Origin: DASYSL01 sp036003365
GTDB taxonomy: Bacteria; Eisenbacteria; RBG-16-71-46; DASYSL01
DNA length: 11,943 nucleotides
Reading direction: 5' to 3'
Assembly: GCA_036003365.1 (NCBI GenBank)
Contig: DASYSL010000081.1
Coordinates: 1-11,943 of the forward strand
In this document: piece by piece, positions 1-6,547 of the stretch
How the letters are laid out: each line of letters starts with the position of its first letter
Numbering within the stretch: position 1 is the stretch's first letter
Notes under the pieces: model-generated
What the model was told of the DNA's origin: nothing
Databases searched by the model: none
Seen by the model: the letters and a program-made list of their open reading frames with translations, nothing else
Position numbers and translations under genes: made by a program

Positions 1-30
1 CCAAGAGAGCAATCGGGCGGGCGAGAGCAT
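1..30 (-). CDS. possible start of a downstream gene (partial)
   Basis: An ATG at 30-28 on the minus strand is preceded by GGAGG with a four-base gap, and the frame stays open to the window edge, giving MLSPARLLSW. It follows rph in the same direction, so another operon member could begin here. rph is often followed by rdgB (a nucleotide pyrophosphatase) in bacteria, but these ten residues do not look like the usual RdgB start, so I assign no function. The ribosome binding site is the only real support. Confidence 0.25.
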   Translation of the reverse strand, partial: MLSPARLLSW

Positions 31-141
31 GCGACCTCCAGGTCCGAGGGGTGATCCTGCCGAACGGTGGCCTGACACCCTCCCCAACGGGTGGAGCTCG
101 CGAAACCGAACATCTGGGTCACTGGCCCCGGGGCTACTGCG

Positions 142-900
142 CTAGGTCTTGGCCGCGGCGCGGCCGCTGTCCGGCGCCAGGAAGGCGATTTCACCGCCCA
201 ACGCCTTGCGCTGGGCGCGCTGGATCGATTTGAGGCCGCGCCCCGCCAGGGAGAGCAACTTGGCCAGCTCGGCGCGCGAGAAGGTCCCCCGCTCGCCCGT
301 GCCCTGCACCTCGATGAAGCCGCCGCCGCCGGTCATGACGACATTGAGGTCGACTTCGGCGCTCGAGTCTTCCGAGTAATCGAGATCGAGCAGCAGCTCG
401 CCGCCCACGCGGCCCACACTCACCGCGGCCACCGAATCGAGCAGCGGCGGAGCCACGAGCGCGCCTCGGTTGGCCAGCGCGAAGAAGGCGTCGTGCAGCG
501 CGACGAAGGCTCCGTTGACCGAAGCCGTGCGCGTACCGCCGTCGGCGTCGAGCACGTCGCAGTCGAGCAAGATGGTGCGCTCGCCGAACGCCGCGAGGTC
601 GGTCACCGCGCGCAGCGAGCGGCCGATCAAGCGCGAGATCTCGAGCGCGCGCCCGCCCTTCACGTGATCGCGCCCGATGCGCTCGTTGGATGAGCGCGGC
701 AGCATGGCGTACTCGGCCGTCACCCAGCCCGAGCCCTTGCCGCGCAGAAACGGCGGCACGCGCTCCTCGATGGTGGCCGTGCATAGAACCCGCGTGCGCC
801 CCATCTCGACCAGCGCCGAGCCTTCGGCCTGGCGGGCCGCGCCGCGCGTGATCTTGGTCGGGCGGATGGCGCCCGGCGTGCGTCCGTCGTTGCGAGCCAT
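142..900 (-). CDS. rph: ribonuclease PH
   Basis: RNase PH is a phosphate-dependent 3'-to-5' exoribonuclease that trims tRNA precursors and other RNAs in the cytoplasm, normally as a hexameric ring. The 252-residue product has the usual family length and is collinear with it: the RxxGRxxEIxRLIGRSLRA region at about residues 80-98, the phosphate-binding GGTRTAS segment at 121-127, and the acidic active-site stretch with D178 and D184 followed by a TGGGGFIEVQGTGE block at 190-203. The start at 900 is chosen because GGAGG lies 7 bases upstream and family similarity begins there; the open frame extends much further upstream but through murI. The gap to murI is only 26 bp, so it is probably the distal gene of the smpB-to-rph run. 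I see no convincing intrinsic terminator in the 111 bp after it: only a 5-bp hairpin at 76-93 and a short GC palindrome at 125-134. Confidence 0.96.
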   Translation of the reverse strand: MARNDGRTPGAIRPTKITRGAARQAEGSALVEMGRTRVLCTATIEERVPPFLRGKGSGWVTAEYAMLPRSSNERIGRDHVKGGRALEISRLIGRSLRAVTDLAAFGERTILLDCDVLDADGGTRTASVNGAFVALHDAFFALANRGALVAPPLLDSVAAVSVGRVGGELLLDLDYSEDSSAEVDLNVVMTGGGGFIEVQGTGERGTFSRAELAKLLSLAGRGLKSIQRAQRKALGGEIAFLAPDSGRAAAKT

Positions 901-926
901 GCCAGTTCCTCCGTTCGTCTTGGACG

Positions 927-1784
927 CTACACGCGCACCCATCGCTCGTCCTTCCAGTGCACGACCTCGACCGGCGGCAGCTTCTGGCCGAGGAAGCGCT
1001 CGCTCGTGGTCCGAAACGCGGGCAGGAGATCGCTCAGGAAGATGCGGTGCTCGGGCGGGCTCGCGGCCGCCGGCGCCCGCAGCCCTTCGGCATCGAGCCG
1101 CTCGCGCATGGCGCGCGCCGTGCCCGCCCCCGCGTCGACGAGGCGCACGCCCCCGCCCACGGCTTCCTGGATGACGTCCGCCAGGATCGGATAATGCGTG
1201 CAGCCGAGGACGAGGGTGTCGACGCCGCGCGCGCGCACCGGCGTGAGATATTCGCGCGCCACGAGCCGGGTCACCTCGTGATGCGTCCAGCCTTCTTCGG
1301 CGAGCGGCACGAACAAGGGACACGCCTGCGACATGATCTCGACGCTCTTGCCGCGGGCCACGCCCTCGACCGCTCGATCGTAGGCGCGGCTCGCCACCGT
1401 GGCGCTCGTGCCGATGACGCCGAGCTTGCCGTTCTTCGTGGCCTCGAGGGCCGCGGCCGCGCCGGATTCGATCACCCCGATCACCGGAATGGGGAGCCGC
1501 TCGGCCAGGGCCGGCAGCGCGTACGCGCTCGCCGTGTTGCAGGCGACGACCAGCGCTTTGATGTCGTGCTCGCGCAGGAACTCGGCGGCTTCGAGCGTGA
1601 AGCGCGTCACCGTCTCGCCCGACTTGGTCCCGTACGGGAGGCGCGCGGTGTCGCCGAAATAGAGCAGCCGCTCGTCCGGCAGCTGACGCAACAGCTCGCG
1701 CACGACGGTGAGGCCGCCGATTCCTGAATCGAACACGCCGAGGGGACGAGAGTTCACGGAGCGCAGTCTAGCGAGCGGCGGCAC
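927..1784 (-). CDS. murI: glutamate racemase
   Basis: Glutamate racemase interconverts L- and D-glutamate and supplies D-Glu for the peptidoglycan stem peptide; it is a cofactor-independent cytoplasmic enzyme. The two catalytic cysteines are in their classic contexts: VVACNTAS (Cys82) and LGCTHYP (Cys195, with His197). The N-terminal GVFDSGIGGLTV (Asp19) and the YFGDTARLPYG segment (42-52) are also typical. The frame opens with GTG at 1784, directly after the stop of the GerMN gene, but this gives nine residues before the usual family start; a second GTG at 1757 would give a more typical 276-residue protein. Neither has a clear Shine-Dalgarno, so the start is uncertain and translational coupling to the upstream gene is likely. 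It sits with an amidase and a GerMN protein, which fits a cell-wall role. Confidence 0.96.
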   Translation of the reverse strand: MPPLARLRSVNSRPLGVFDSGIGGLTVVRELLRQLPDERLLYFGDTARLPYGTKSGETVTRFTLEAAEFLREHDIKALVVACNTASAYALPALAERLPIPVIGVIESGAAAALEATKNGKLGVIGTSATVASRAYDRAVEGVARGKSVEIMSQACPLFVPLAEEGWTHHEVTRLVAREYLTPVRARGVDTLVLGCTHYPILADVIQEAVGGGVRLVDAGAGTARAMRERLDAEGLRAPAAASPPEHRIFLSDLLPAFRTTSERFLGQKLPPVEVVHWKDERWVRV

Positions 1785-2360
1785 TCACCGCCACTCGCTC
1801 GTGGCCAAAGGGCCCTCGAGGCTGAAGTGGCCGCCGAGCGTGGACACCGGTTGCCCGTTCACCGTGATGGTCACGCCCTCGACCGTGGGCAGCTCGCGGC
1901 TCAGCGTGCGCACCAGGCTCGCGAGCAGCAGGTACTCGGCCGTCGAGCCGCCGCGGAAACGACGCACGAGCTCGGGCGAGAAGTCGATGTAGAGATTGCC
2001 CGACTCGTCGAGGAACACGTGGCGCGCCGTGACGCCGGCGGGAAACACCGGCCGCCCTCCCGCCGCGGGTCCGCGCACCAGTTCATCGACCAGCGTGCGC
2101 ACGGTCTCGGTGACGCGATCGCTCTCGAGCACCTGGCGCTGCTCGGAGACGAGCGAATCGCCCGCCGCCGACGCGAAGAAGAGCGTGACCGAGCGCGTGC
2201 CGCGCGGCAGCGCGAGCTCGCCCGCCGGGCTCGGCGGCTCGGGCGCTTCGCGGCTCGAGAAATACCAATAGAAGAGCGCTGCCGTAGCACCCAGCGCGAG
2301 CAGCACCACGACCGCCGCCGCCGCGGAGAGCCCGCGGAGCCAGGCCAGGACGCTTTTCAT
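1785..2360 (-). CDS. membrane-anchored GerMN domain protein
   Basis: This 191-residue protein has a short basic N-terminus, one hydrophobic segment at about 12-33, then a proline-rich linker (38-46) and a single GerMN-like domain at about 56-182. Features typical of GerMN are VTLFFASAAGD, the ETVRTLVDELVRGP helix (85-98), FPAGVTARHVFLDESGNLYIDFS (106-128) and an NGQPV turn near the end (168-172). There is no lipobox, so it is probably anchored by the transmembrane segment with the domain outside the cytoplasmic membrane. GerMN domains were named from the spore germination protein GerM but are widespread in non-sporulating bacteria beside amidases, where a peptidoglycan-related role is inferred. 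ATG at 2360 overlaps the amidase stop by ATGA and has GAGG 7 bases upstream, so coupled translation is likely. The precise function is unknown. Confidence 0.85.
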   Translation of the reverse strand: MKSVLAWLRGLSAAAAVVVLLALGATAALFYWYFSSREAPEPPSPAGELALPRGTRSVTLFFASAAGDSLVSEQRQVLESDRVTETVRTLVDELVRGPAAGGRPVFPAGVTARHVFLDESGNLYIDFSPELVRRFRGGSTAEYLLLASLVRTLSRELPTVEGVTITVNGQPVSTLGGHFSLEGPLATSEWR

Positions 2361-3814
2361 GGCCAGGCCTCGCCGAGCGCGTAGCGCTCCACCGCGCGTG
2401 CGAGCGAGGTGGCGAGAGCGCGCGTGCCGTCGGGCGTGACCAGGCGCGCGACCTCGTCCTTGCGTCCGGTGGTGCCGCACTCGAGCAGCACGGCCGGGCA
2501 GTCGGCGCCTTCGGTGGGATACGTGGGCAGAACGCGCACACGCGCCGGACCGCGCCCGTCGGCGGCCAGCGTGGCGACGAGCAGGTCGGCCACCGTGCGC
2601 GCTTCGGCGTGGTGGCGTCCGGCGGCCCGCGTCCAGCTCACGAGGAGCACCGGGCGGGCGCGCGACCGTCCGCGCGCGCTCGCGTCCTCGCCGCCCACGA
2701 GCTGCTGCGGATCGACGCCCAGGGGTGGCGCGACGTACGCGGTGACGCCGGCCAGCGCCGTGCCGGGTGCGGCGTCGAAGTGCAGGCTCAAATAAAGATC
2801 GGCGTGCACGCGGTTCGCCTGCTCGACCCGCAAGGGCGGCGCGAGGTTTTCATCTTTTTCGCGGGTGAGCAGAATCTGCGTATCGGGCAGGCGATGGCGC
2901 AGCTCGTCACGCAGCGCGCGCGCCAGCGCGAGCGTGAGATCCTTCTCGCGCACGCCTGGAGTCGCCACGTAGCCCGAGTCGGCGCCGCCGTGGCCGGGAT
3001 CGATGACCAGCACGCGCAAAGGCCGCGGCACGCCGGGCGCAAGCTCGGCCACGAGCGGCACGAAGCCCGAAGGAATGGGCGCGCGCGACACCTCGAGCTC
3101 CACGCGCTCGGGATCGGAGAGCGTGCGCAGGCGATAGCCCTCGGCGGCGTTCGAGAGCGCAAGCTCGATCCACAGCTCGCCCGGCTCGCGGCGGAAACCC
3201 GCACGGCTCACCAGGCCGCTGCCGGCGAGCGTGTCACCGGGGAGCGGCGTGAGATGCGCGCCCGGAATGCGCAGCGTGAAGCGCGAGAGCCGCGCCGAGA
3301 CGAGACCCACGTCGAGCGGCCGCTTGCATGGCAGCTCGAGACGCGTGATCGGACCTTCGACCGTGAGCTTGGGCGGGCCGGCGTCGGGCTCGTCGGCGAC
3401 CAGGAGCAGATGCCCGCGCACCAGGCGCGCCTGCGGCACGAAGCGCCCGGAGAGAATGGTCTCGAAGGCCGAGACCGGCACCCACACTTCGCCTTCGACC
3501 TGGCGCACCGGCGCGTCGAGCTGGAACGTCTCGCCTTCGTCGAGCACCACCCAGCGCGAGTCGACGGTGAATTTGAGATCGTGGTGCACGGTGCGCACGA
3601 CGAGCTTGCGCACGTCGGCGCGCCAGTGAAGGCTCGCGCCCACGAGCCGCGCCAGGTCGCGCGCGGCGAGATAGTGCTGGTCTGCGATGGCCCGCACCGG
3701 AACCGTCTCGGTCTTGCTCTGGCCGGTGCGCTCGACCACGAGCGGTAGCACGGGCGGCGGGGACGCGGCGGTGAGAAATGCGAGCGCTGCGGCGAGCACG
3801 AGCCCGCTCTTCAC
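2357..3814 (-). CDS. N-acetylmuramoyl-L-alanine amidase (Amidase_3) with N-terminal extension
   Basis: The C-terminal half (about 265-480) is a zinc-dependent amidase of the AmiC/CwlD class, which cuts the bond between N-acetylmuramic acid and the stem peptide. Predicted zinc ligands and catalytic residues are present: VIDPGHGG (His275), REKDLTL (Glu290), LYLSLHFDA (His345) and AVLLECG (Glu445). An N-terminal signal peptide (about 1-18) indicates export. Residues 35-140 resemble the copper-amine-oxidase N-terminal-like fold often found in envelope proteins (ARDLARLVGASLHWRADVRK, EVWVPVSAFETIL), and 150-245 could be an AMIN-like wall-targeting module; both assignments are from pattern only. 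The start is GTG, overlapping the smpB stop as GTGA, with GGAG about nine bases upstream. Residues 365-400 form an arginine- and glycine-rich insert between the catalytic motifs. Overlaps on both sides show operon membership. Confidence 0.92.
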   Translation of the reverse strand: MKSGLVLAAALAFLTAASPPPVLPLVVERTGQSKTETVPVRAIADQHYLAARDLARLVGASLHWRADVRKLVVRTVHHDLKFTVDSRWVVLDEGETFQLDAPVRQVEGEVWVPVSAFETILSGRFVPQARLVRGHLLLVADEPDAGPPKLTVEGPITRLELPCKRPLDVGLVSARLSRFTLRIPGAHLTPLPGDTLAGSGLVSRAGFRREPGELWIELALSNAAEGYRLRTLSDPERVELEVSRAPIPSGFVPLVAELAPGVPRPLRVLVIDPGHGGADSGYVATPGVREKDLTLALARALRDELRHRLPDTQILLTREKDENLAPPLRVEQANRVHADLYLSLHFDAAPGTALAGVTAYVAPPLGVDPQQLVGGEDASARGRSRARPVLLVSWTRAAGRHHAEARTVADLLVATLAADGRGPARVRVLPTYPTEGADCPAVLLECGTTGRKDEVARLVTPDGTRALATSLARAVERYALGEAWP

Positions 3815-4314
3815 GAGCGCTCGCTCCGGCGCACCGCGCGGCGCATCTCGCGGGCGGCGTCCTTCTCCGCGATGGTGCGGCGCTTGTCGTACTCCTTCTT
3901 GCCGCGCGCCACGCCGATCACCACCTTGGCGTAGCCGCGCGTGAAGTGCACTTGCAGAGGAATGAGCGTGAGCCCCTTGCGCTGCACCAGGCCCGCGAGC
4001 TTGCGGATCTCGCGCTTGTGCAGGAGGAGCTTGCGCTTGCGCATCGGGTCGTGATTGAAGCGGCTCGCCGGATCGTAGGGAGAGATGTGGAAGTTGTAGA
4101 GAAAGAGCTCGCCGCCCTCGGCCATCGCGTAGGCGTCGGCGAGCTGCGCCTTGCCGCCGCGCAGCGACTTCACCTCGGTGCCGGCGAGCACGAGCCCGGC
4201 CTCGAAGCGCTCTTCGATGTGGTAGTCGTGGAAGGCGCGCCGGTTGCTGGCGATCACGCGATCGCCTTTGCGCGCCTTGTCGCCGGCCGAGTCCTTTCCC
4301 GGATCCTTGCTCAT
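3811..4314 (-). CDS. smpB: SsrA-binding protein SmpB
   Basis: SmpB binds tmRNA and delivers it to stalled ribosomes for trans-translation, tagging the incomplete protein and releasing the ribosome. The 167-residue product has the family hallmarks in order: NRRAFHDYHIEERFEAG (24-40), GTEVKSLRGGKAQLADAY (45-62), the DPMRKRKLLLHKREI block (89-103) and the GVARGKKEYDKR segment (134-146), ending in the long basic tail that enters the mRNA channel. The start at 4314 is the only ATG in the proper place, but no Shine-Dalgarno lies immediately upstream; instead the nine bases before it are the pyrimidine-rich tail of a hairpin after tRNA-Leu. Its stop overlaps the amidase GTG. No ssrA (tmRNA) gene is visible in the window, although it is often close by in other genomes. 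Confidence 0.97.
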   Translation of the reverse strand: MSKDPGKDSAGDKARKGDRVIASNRRAFHDYHIEERFEAGLVLAGTEVKSLRGGKAQLADAYAMAEGGELFLYNFHISPYDPASRFNHDPMRKRKLLLHKREIRKLAGLVQRKGLTLIPLQVHFTRGYAKVVIGVARGKKEYDKRRTIAEKDAAREMRRAVRRSERS

Positions 4315-4350
4315 GAAAAGAATCAGGCAGCCCGGAGGCTGCCTGGTCCT
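4315..4350 (-). promoter_or_regulatory. possible hairpin-bridged ribosome binding site of smpB
   Basis: AGGA at 4350-4347 is the nearest Shine-Dalgarno-like sequence before the smpB ATG, but it is more than 30 bases away in linear sequence. The 9-bp hairpin at 4345-4324 lies exactly between them; if it folds, only about ten unpaired bases separate AGGA from ATG. Such structural bridging is known for phage T4 gene 38. Here it is inference from sequence only. Confidence 0.35.
4324..4345 (-). terminator. intrinsic-terminator-like hairpin after tRNA-Leu
   Basis: A perfect 9-bp stem (CAGGCAGCC pairing with GGCTGCCTG, plus-strand reading) closes a 4-base loop. On the minus strand it is followed by ATTCTTTTC, with six T in nine. 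It starts 27 bases after the encoded CCA of tRNA-Leu, a natural place for a tRNA terminator. Its T-rich tail runs directly into the smpB start codon, so it may act as a partial terminator or attenuator. Confidence 0.7.
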
Positions 4351-4372
4351 GCTTTGGAGTGGCTCAAGCGTT

Positions 4373-4459
4373 TGGTGCGGAAGGGGGGATTTGAACCCCC
4401 ATGAGGTTGCCCCCACTGGACCCTGAACCCAGCGCGTCTACCAGTTTCGCCACTTCCGC
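4373..4459 (-). tRNA. tRNA-Leu (anticodon CAG)
   Basis: The minus strand folds as a complete class II tRNA of 87 nt including an encoded CCA. The acceptor arm is GCGGAAG pairing with CTTCCGC, the D-arm contains AACTGGTAGACGC, the anticodon stem CTGGG/TCCAG (one G-T pair) holds the loop TTCAGGG with anticodon CAG in the middle, a 15-nt variable arm forms its own 4-bp stem around GCAA, and the T-arm is GGGGG/CCCCC around TTCAAAT. A at the discriminator position and the long variable arm agree with leucine identity. It reads CUG, expected to be a heavily used leucine codon in this GC-rich genome. It lies between the transketolase pair and smpB. Confidence 0.97.
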
Positions 4460-4472
4460 CCTGTGTCGCGCG

Positions 4473-4502
4473 AACGTAGGGCACGCTCGAAGGCTTGGTC
4501 AA
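4473..4502 (-). promoter_or_regulatory. sigma70-like promoter of tRNA-Leu
   Basis: On the minus strand TTGACC (4502-4497) is followed after 18 bp by TACGTT (4478-4473). Transcription would begin near 4466, giving a leader of about seven bases before the mature tRNA 5' end at 4459. The -35 overlaps the loop of a small hairpin (GGCTT/AAGCC, 4492-4505) that follows the transketolase stop and could itself be a weak terminator, though it lacks a T-run. Confidence 0.55.
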
Positions 4503-4524
4503 GCCCGGCTCGCAGGCGCGCGCT

Positions 4525-5487
4525 TCAACGCTTGCGCGCGAGCGCGCGCTTGGCGGCGGCCACGATGTTCTTGGCGCGCAGGCCGAAGGCATCCATCAGC
4601 TCGGACGGCTTGCCGCTCTGGCCGAAGCGGTCCCACACCGCGACCATCTCCATCGGCACGGGATGCTCGCGCACGATCACCTCGGCCACGGCGCCGCCCA
4701 GCCCGCCATTCACCTGATGCTCCTCGGCGGTCACGATGGCGCCTGTCTCGCGCGCCGAGCGCACCAGAAGGTCGGCGTCGAGCGGCTTCAAGGTGTGCAG
4801 GTTCACGACGCGCGCCGAGATGTTCTCGCGGCTCAATTCCTCGCGCGCGCGCAGGGCTTCGTACACCATGGTGCCGCAGGCGACGAGGGTGATGTCCGTG
4901 CCCTCGCCGAAGATCTCGCCCTTGCCGAAGGTGAACGGCGTCGATTCGTCGGTCACCACCGGCACGTCCTCGCGCCCGAAGCGGATGTAGACCGGGCCCG
5001 GGTGGGCGGCCGAAGCCTTGGTCGCTTTCTTCGCCTCGTGGAAATCACACGGCACGACCAGGCTCATGTTGGGAAGCGAGCGCATGATCGCGAACTCCTC
5101 CATGGCCTGGTGCGTGGCGCCATCCGGCCCCACCGAAATGCCGCCGTGCGCGCCGCCGATCTTCACGTTCAGCTTGGTGTAGCAGAGCGTGACGCGGATC
5201 TGATCGAGATCGCGGCACGCGGCGAAGGCGCCGTACGTCGAGTAGAACGCGATCTTGCCCATGACGGCGAGGCCGGCGGCGACGCCGCACATGTTCTGCT
5301 CGGCCACACCCATCTGGAAGAAGCGCTCGGGAAATTTCTGCGCGAAGAAGTGCGTCATGGTCGACTCGGAGAGATCCCCCACTAGCACGCAGACGTTGGG
5401 ATTCTCCTCGCCCAGCTCGACCAGCGCGCGGCCGAAGCCTTCGCGCGTCTTCTTCATCGGCACCGGATCGGCGAGCGCGATGTTCAT
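4525..5487 (-). CDS. transketolase, C-terminal subunit
   Basis: This 320-residue protein carries the pyrimidine-binding and C-terminal domains of a split transketolase, which moves two-carbon ketol units between sugar phosphates in the pentose phosphate pathway. Key features are MGVAEQNM with the cofactor-activating glutamate Glu63, TYGAFAACRDLDQIR (84-98), the GGAHGGISVGPDGATHQ block (111-127) with His114 and His126, and the C-terminal domain from about 185 with VVNLHTLKPLD (227-237) and a TAEEH motif (253-257). It overlaps the N-terminal subunit by ATGA (5487-5484), and GAGGA lies about 7 bases before the ATG, so the two subunits are translated together. The related acetoin/pyruvate dehydrogenase E1-beta or DXP synthase families are less likely given the transketolase-type motifs and the partner subunit. 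Confidence 0.93.
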   Translation of the reverse strand: MNIALADPVPMKKTREGFGRALVELGEENPNVCVLVGDLSESTMTHFFAQKFPERFFQMGVAEQNMCGVAAGLAVMGKIAFYSTYGAFAACRDLDQIRVTLCYTKLNVKIGGAHGGISVGPDGATHQAMEEFAIMRSLPNMSLVVPCDFHEAKKATKASAAHPGPVYIRFGREDVPVVTDESTPFTFGKGEIFGEGTDITLVACGTMVYEALRAREELSRENISARVVNLHTLKPLDADLLVRSARETGAIVTAEEHQVNGGLGGAVAEVIVREHPVPMEMVAVWDRFGQSGKPSELMDAFGLRAKNIVAAAKRALARKR

Positions 5488-6386
5488 GACAGCATCCTCG
5501 CTTTCCACGCCTCGTAGGTGGTGCCGAGCTCGATCAGCGCGCGCTCGCCCTCGTCTTTCTTGGGCGGCTTGCCGTGCCAGTGGTAGTCGTCCTCCATGAA
5601 GGAGACGTTCTTGCCCATGAGGGTGCGCGCGAGCACCACCGTGGGCTTGCCCTTGATGGTGCGCGCCTCGTCGTAGGCGCGGATGAGCGCCGGGATGTCG
5701 TGCCCGTTGAGCTCGATGGCGTGCCATCCGAACGAGCGCCACTTCTCGGCCAAGGGCGCGATGCCCATGACGCTCTGCACCTTGCCGTCGATCTGAATGT
5801 CGTTGTAGTCGATGGTGGCGCAGATGTTGTCGAGCCGGTAATGCGCGGCCGACATCGCCGCCTCCCAGATCGAGCCTTCCTGCTGCTCGCCGTCCGACAT
5901 CACGGGATAGACGCGGCGCGGATTGCCGTCGAGGCGTGACGCGAGTGCCACGCCCACGCACACCGAAAGACCCTGGCCGAGCGAGCCCGATGACACTTCG
6001 ATGCCCGGCGTGTCGTGCGCCGAGGGATGGCCCTGGCAGTGGCCCTCGAAGGTGCGGAACTGGAGCAGATCGCGCACCGGGAAGTAGCCGCGCTCCGCCA
6101 TGAGCGAGTAGATGACCGGCGTCACGTGTCCGCACGAGAAGTGCCAGAAGTCCCGTCCCTCCCACTTGGGGTTCGCGGGATCGAGGCTCATCTCGTGGAA
6201 GAACAGCACGGTGCCGAAATCGGCGATGCCGAGCGGCCCGCCGGTGTGGCCGGACTGCGAGTCGACGAGCAAAGTGACGATGTCGCGGCGGATCTCGAGC
6301 GCCTTCTCGGCCAGGGCGTCCGGCGGCCATGCGAGACGGCCGCGGGCGTGCGCTGGGATCGCCGTGGGTTCGACGCGAGTGCTCAT
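5484..6386 (-). CDS. transketolase, N-terminal (ThDP-binding) subunit
   Basis: This 300-residue subunit supplies the diphosphate-binding half of the split transketolase. It has SGHTGGPLG with His47, CGHVTPVIYSL with His87, FRTFEGHCQGHPS (110-122), GSLGQGLSVCVGVALA (134-149), and the thiamine diphosphate/metal motif at 164-195, MSDGEQQEG through IDYND with Asp165 and Asn195. The usual GDG at the start of that motif is SDG here, leaving the metal-binding Asp intact; I regard it as a tolerated variant. The start at 6386 has GAGG about five bases upstream, and similarity begins shortly after it; the frame is open further upstream but crosses the promoter region. It leads a two-gene operon with the C-terminal subunit behind a good promoter and a leader of about 90 bases. 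Confidence 0.93.
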   Translation of the reverse strand: MSTRVEPTAIPAHARGRLAWPPDALAEKALEIRRDIVTLLVDSQSGHTGGPLGIADFGTVLFFHEMSLDPANPKWEGRDFWHFSCGHVTPVIYSLMAERGYFPVRDLLQFRTFEGHCQGHPSAHDTPGIEVSSGSLGQGLSVCVGVALASRLDGNPRRVYPVMSDGEQQEGSIWEAAMSAAHYRLDNICATIDYNDIQIDGKVQSVMGIAPLAEKWRSFGWHAIELNGHDIPALIRAYDEARTIKGKPTVVLARTLMGKNVSFMEDDYHWHGKPPKKDEGERALIELGTTYEAWKARMLS

Positions 6387-6486
6387 CGGGCCTCGTACGG
6401 ATCGGGGGTTTCGTGGAACGGCGGAGGACAGGAGGGGCGTGCATGGCGTGCCAAAAGGACGCTCGAAGCGCCTCCCGTCAGCACGA

Positions 6487-6515
6487 AAAGTAGCCCGCGA
6501 GCCGGGGAGTGTCAA
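6487..6515 (-). promoter_or_regulatory. sigma70-like promoter of the transketolase operon
   Basis: On the minus strand a perfect TTGACA (6515-6510) is followed after exactly 17 bp by TACTTT (6492-6487), so transcription should start near 6480. The -10 box resembles the TACGTT proposed for tRNA-Leu, which supports both. It sits between the hairpin after the PAS gene and the transketolase start. Confidence 0.65.
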
Positions 6516-6522
6516 ACGCGAG

Positions 6523-6545
6523 GGAGCGCTGTGGCGCGGCGCTCC
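6523..6545 (-). terminator. hairpin just after the PAS/GAF gene
   Basis: A perfect 7-bp stem (GGAGCGC with GCGCTCC) around a 9-base loop begins three bases after the TAA of the sensor gene. There is no T-run on the minus strand side, so it may be a weak terminator or an mRNA-end stabiliser. Its position just before the next promoter marks a transcription-unit boundary. Confidence 0.45.
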
Positions 6546-6547
6546 GC

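Noticed and set aside
76..93. Hairpin after rph as terminator
   Set aside because: Only a 5-bp stem with an 8-base loop and no T-run; likely chance in GC-rich DNA.
901..1323. Open frame extending rph upstream to 1323
   Set aside because: It runs through the murI gene in another frame, has an arginine/alanine-rich shadow composition, and family similarity with GGAGG points to the start at 900.
2609..3748. Long plus-strand frame antisense to the amidase
   Set aside because: Composition is His/Arg/Ala-rich as expected from the complement of a GC-rich gene; no motifs, and the minus-strand gene is certain. The same applies to long plus-strand frames at 4495-5385, 6509-8284, 8456-9520 and 9749-10732.
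4373..4459. tRNA-Leu as an integration (attachment) site of a mobile element
   Set aside because: No integrase, no duplicated tRNA 3' end and no change in gene character is seen on either side.
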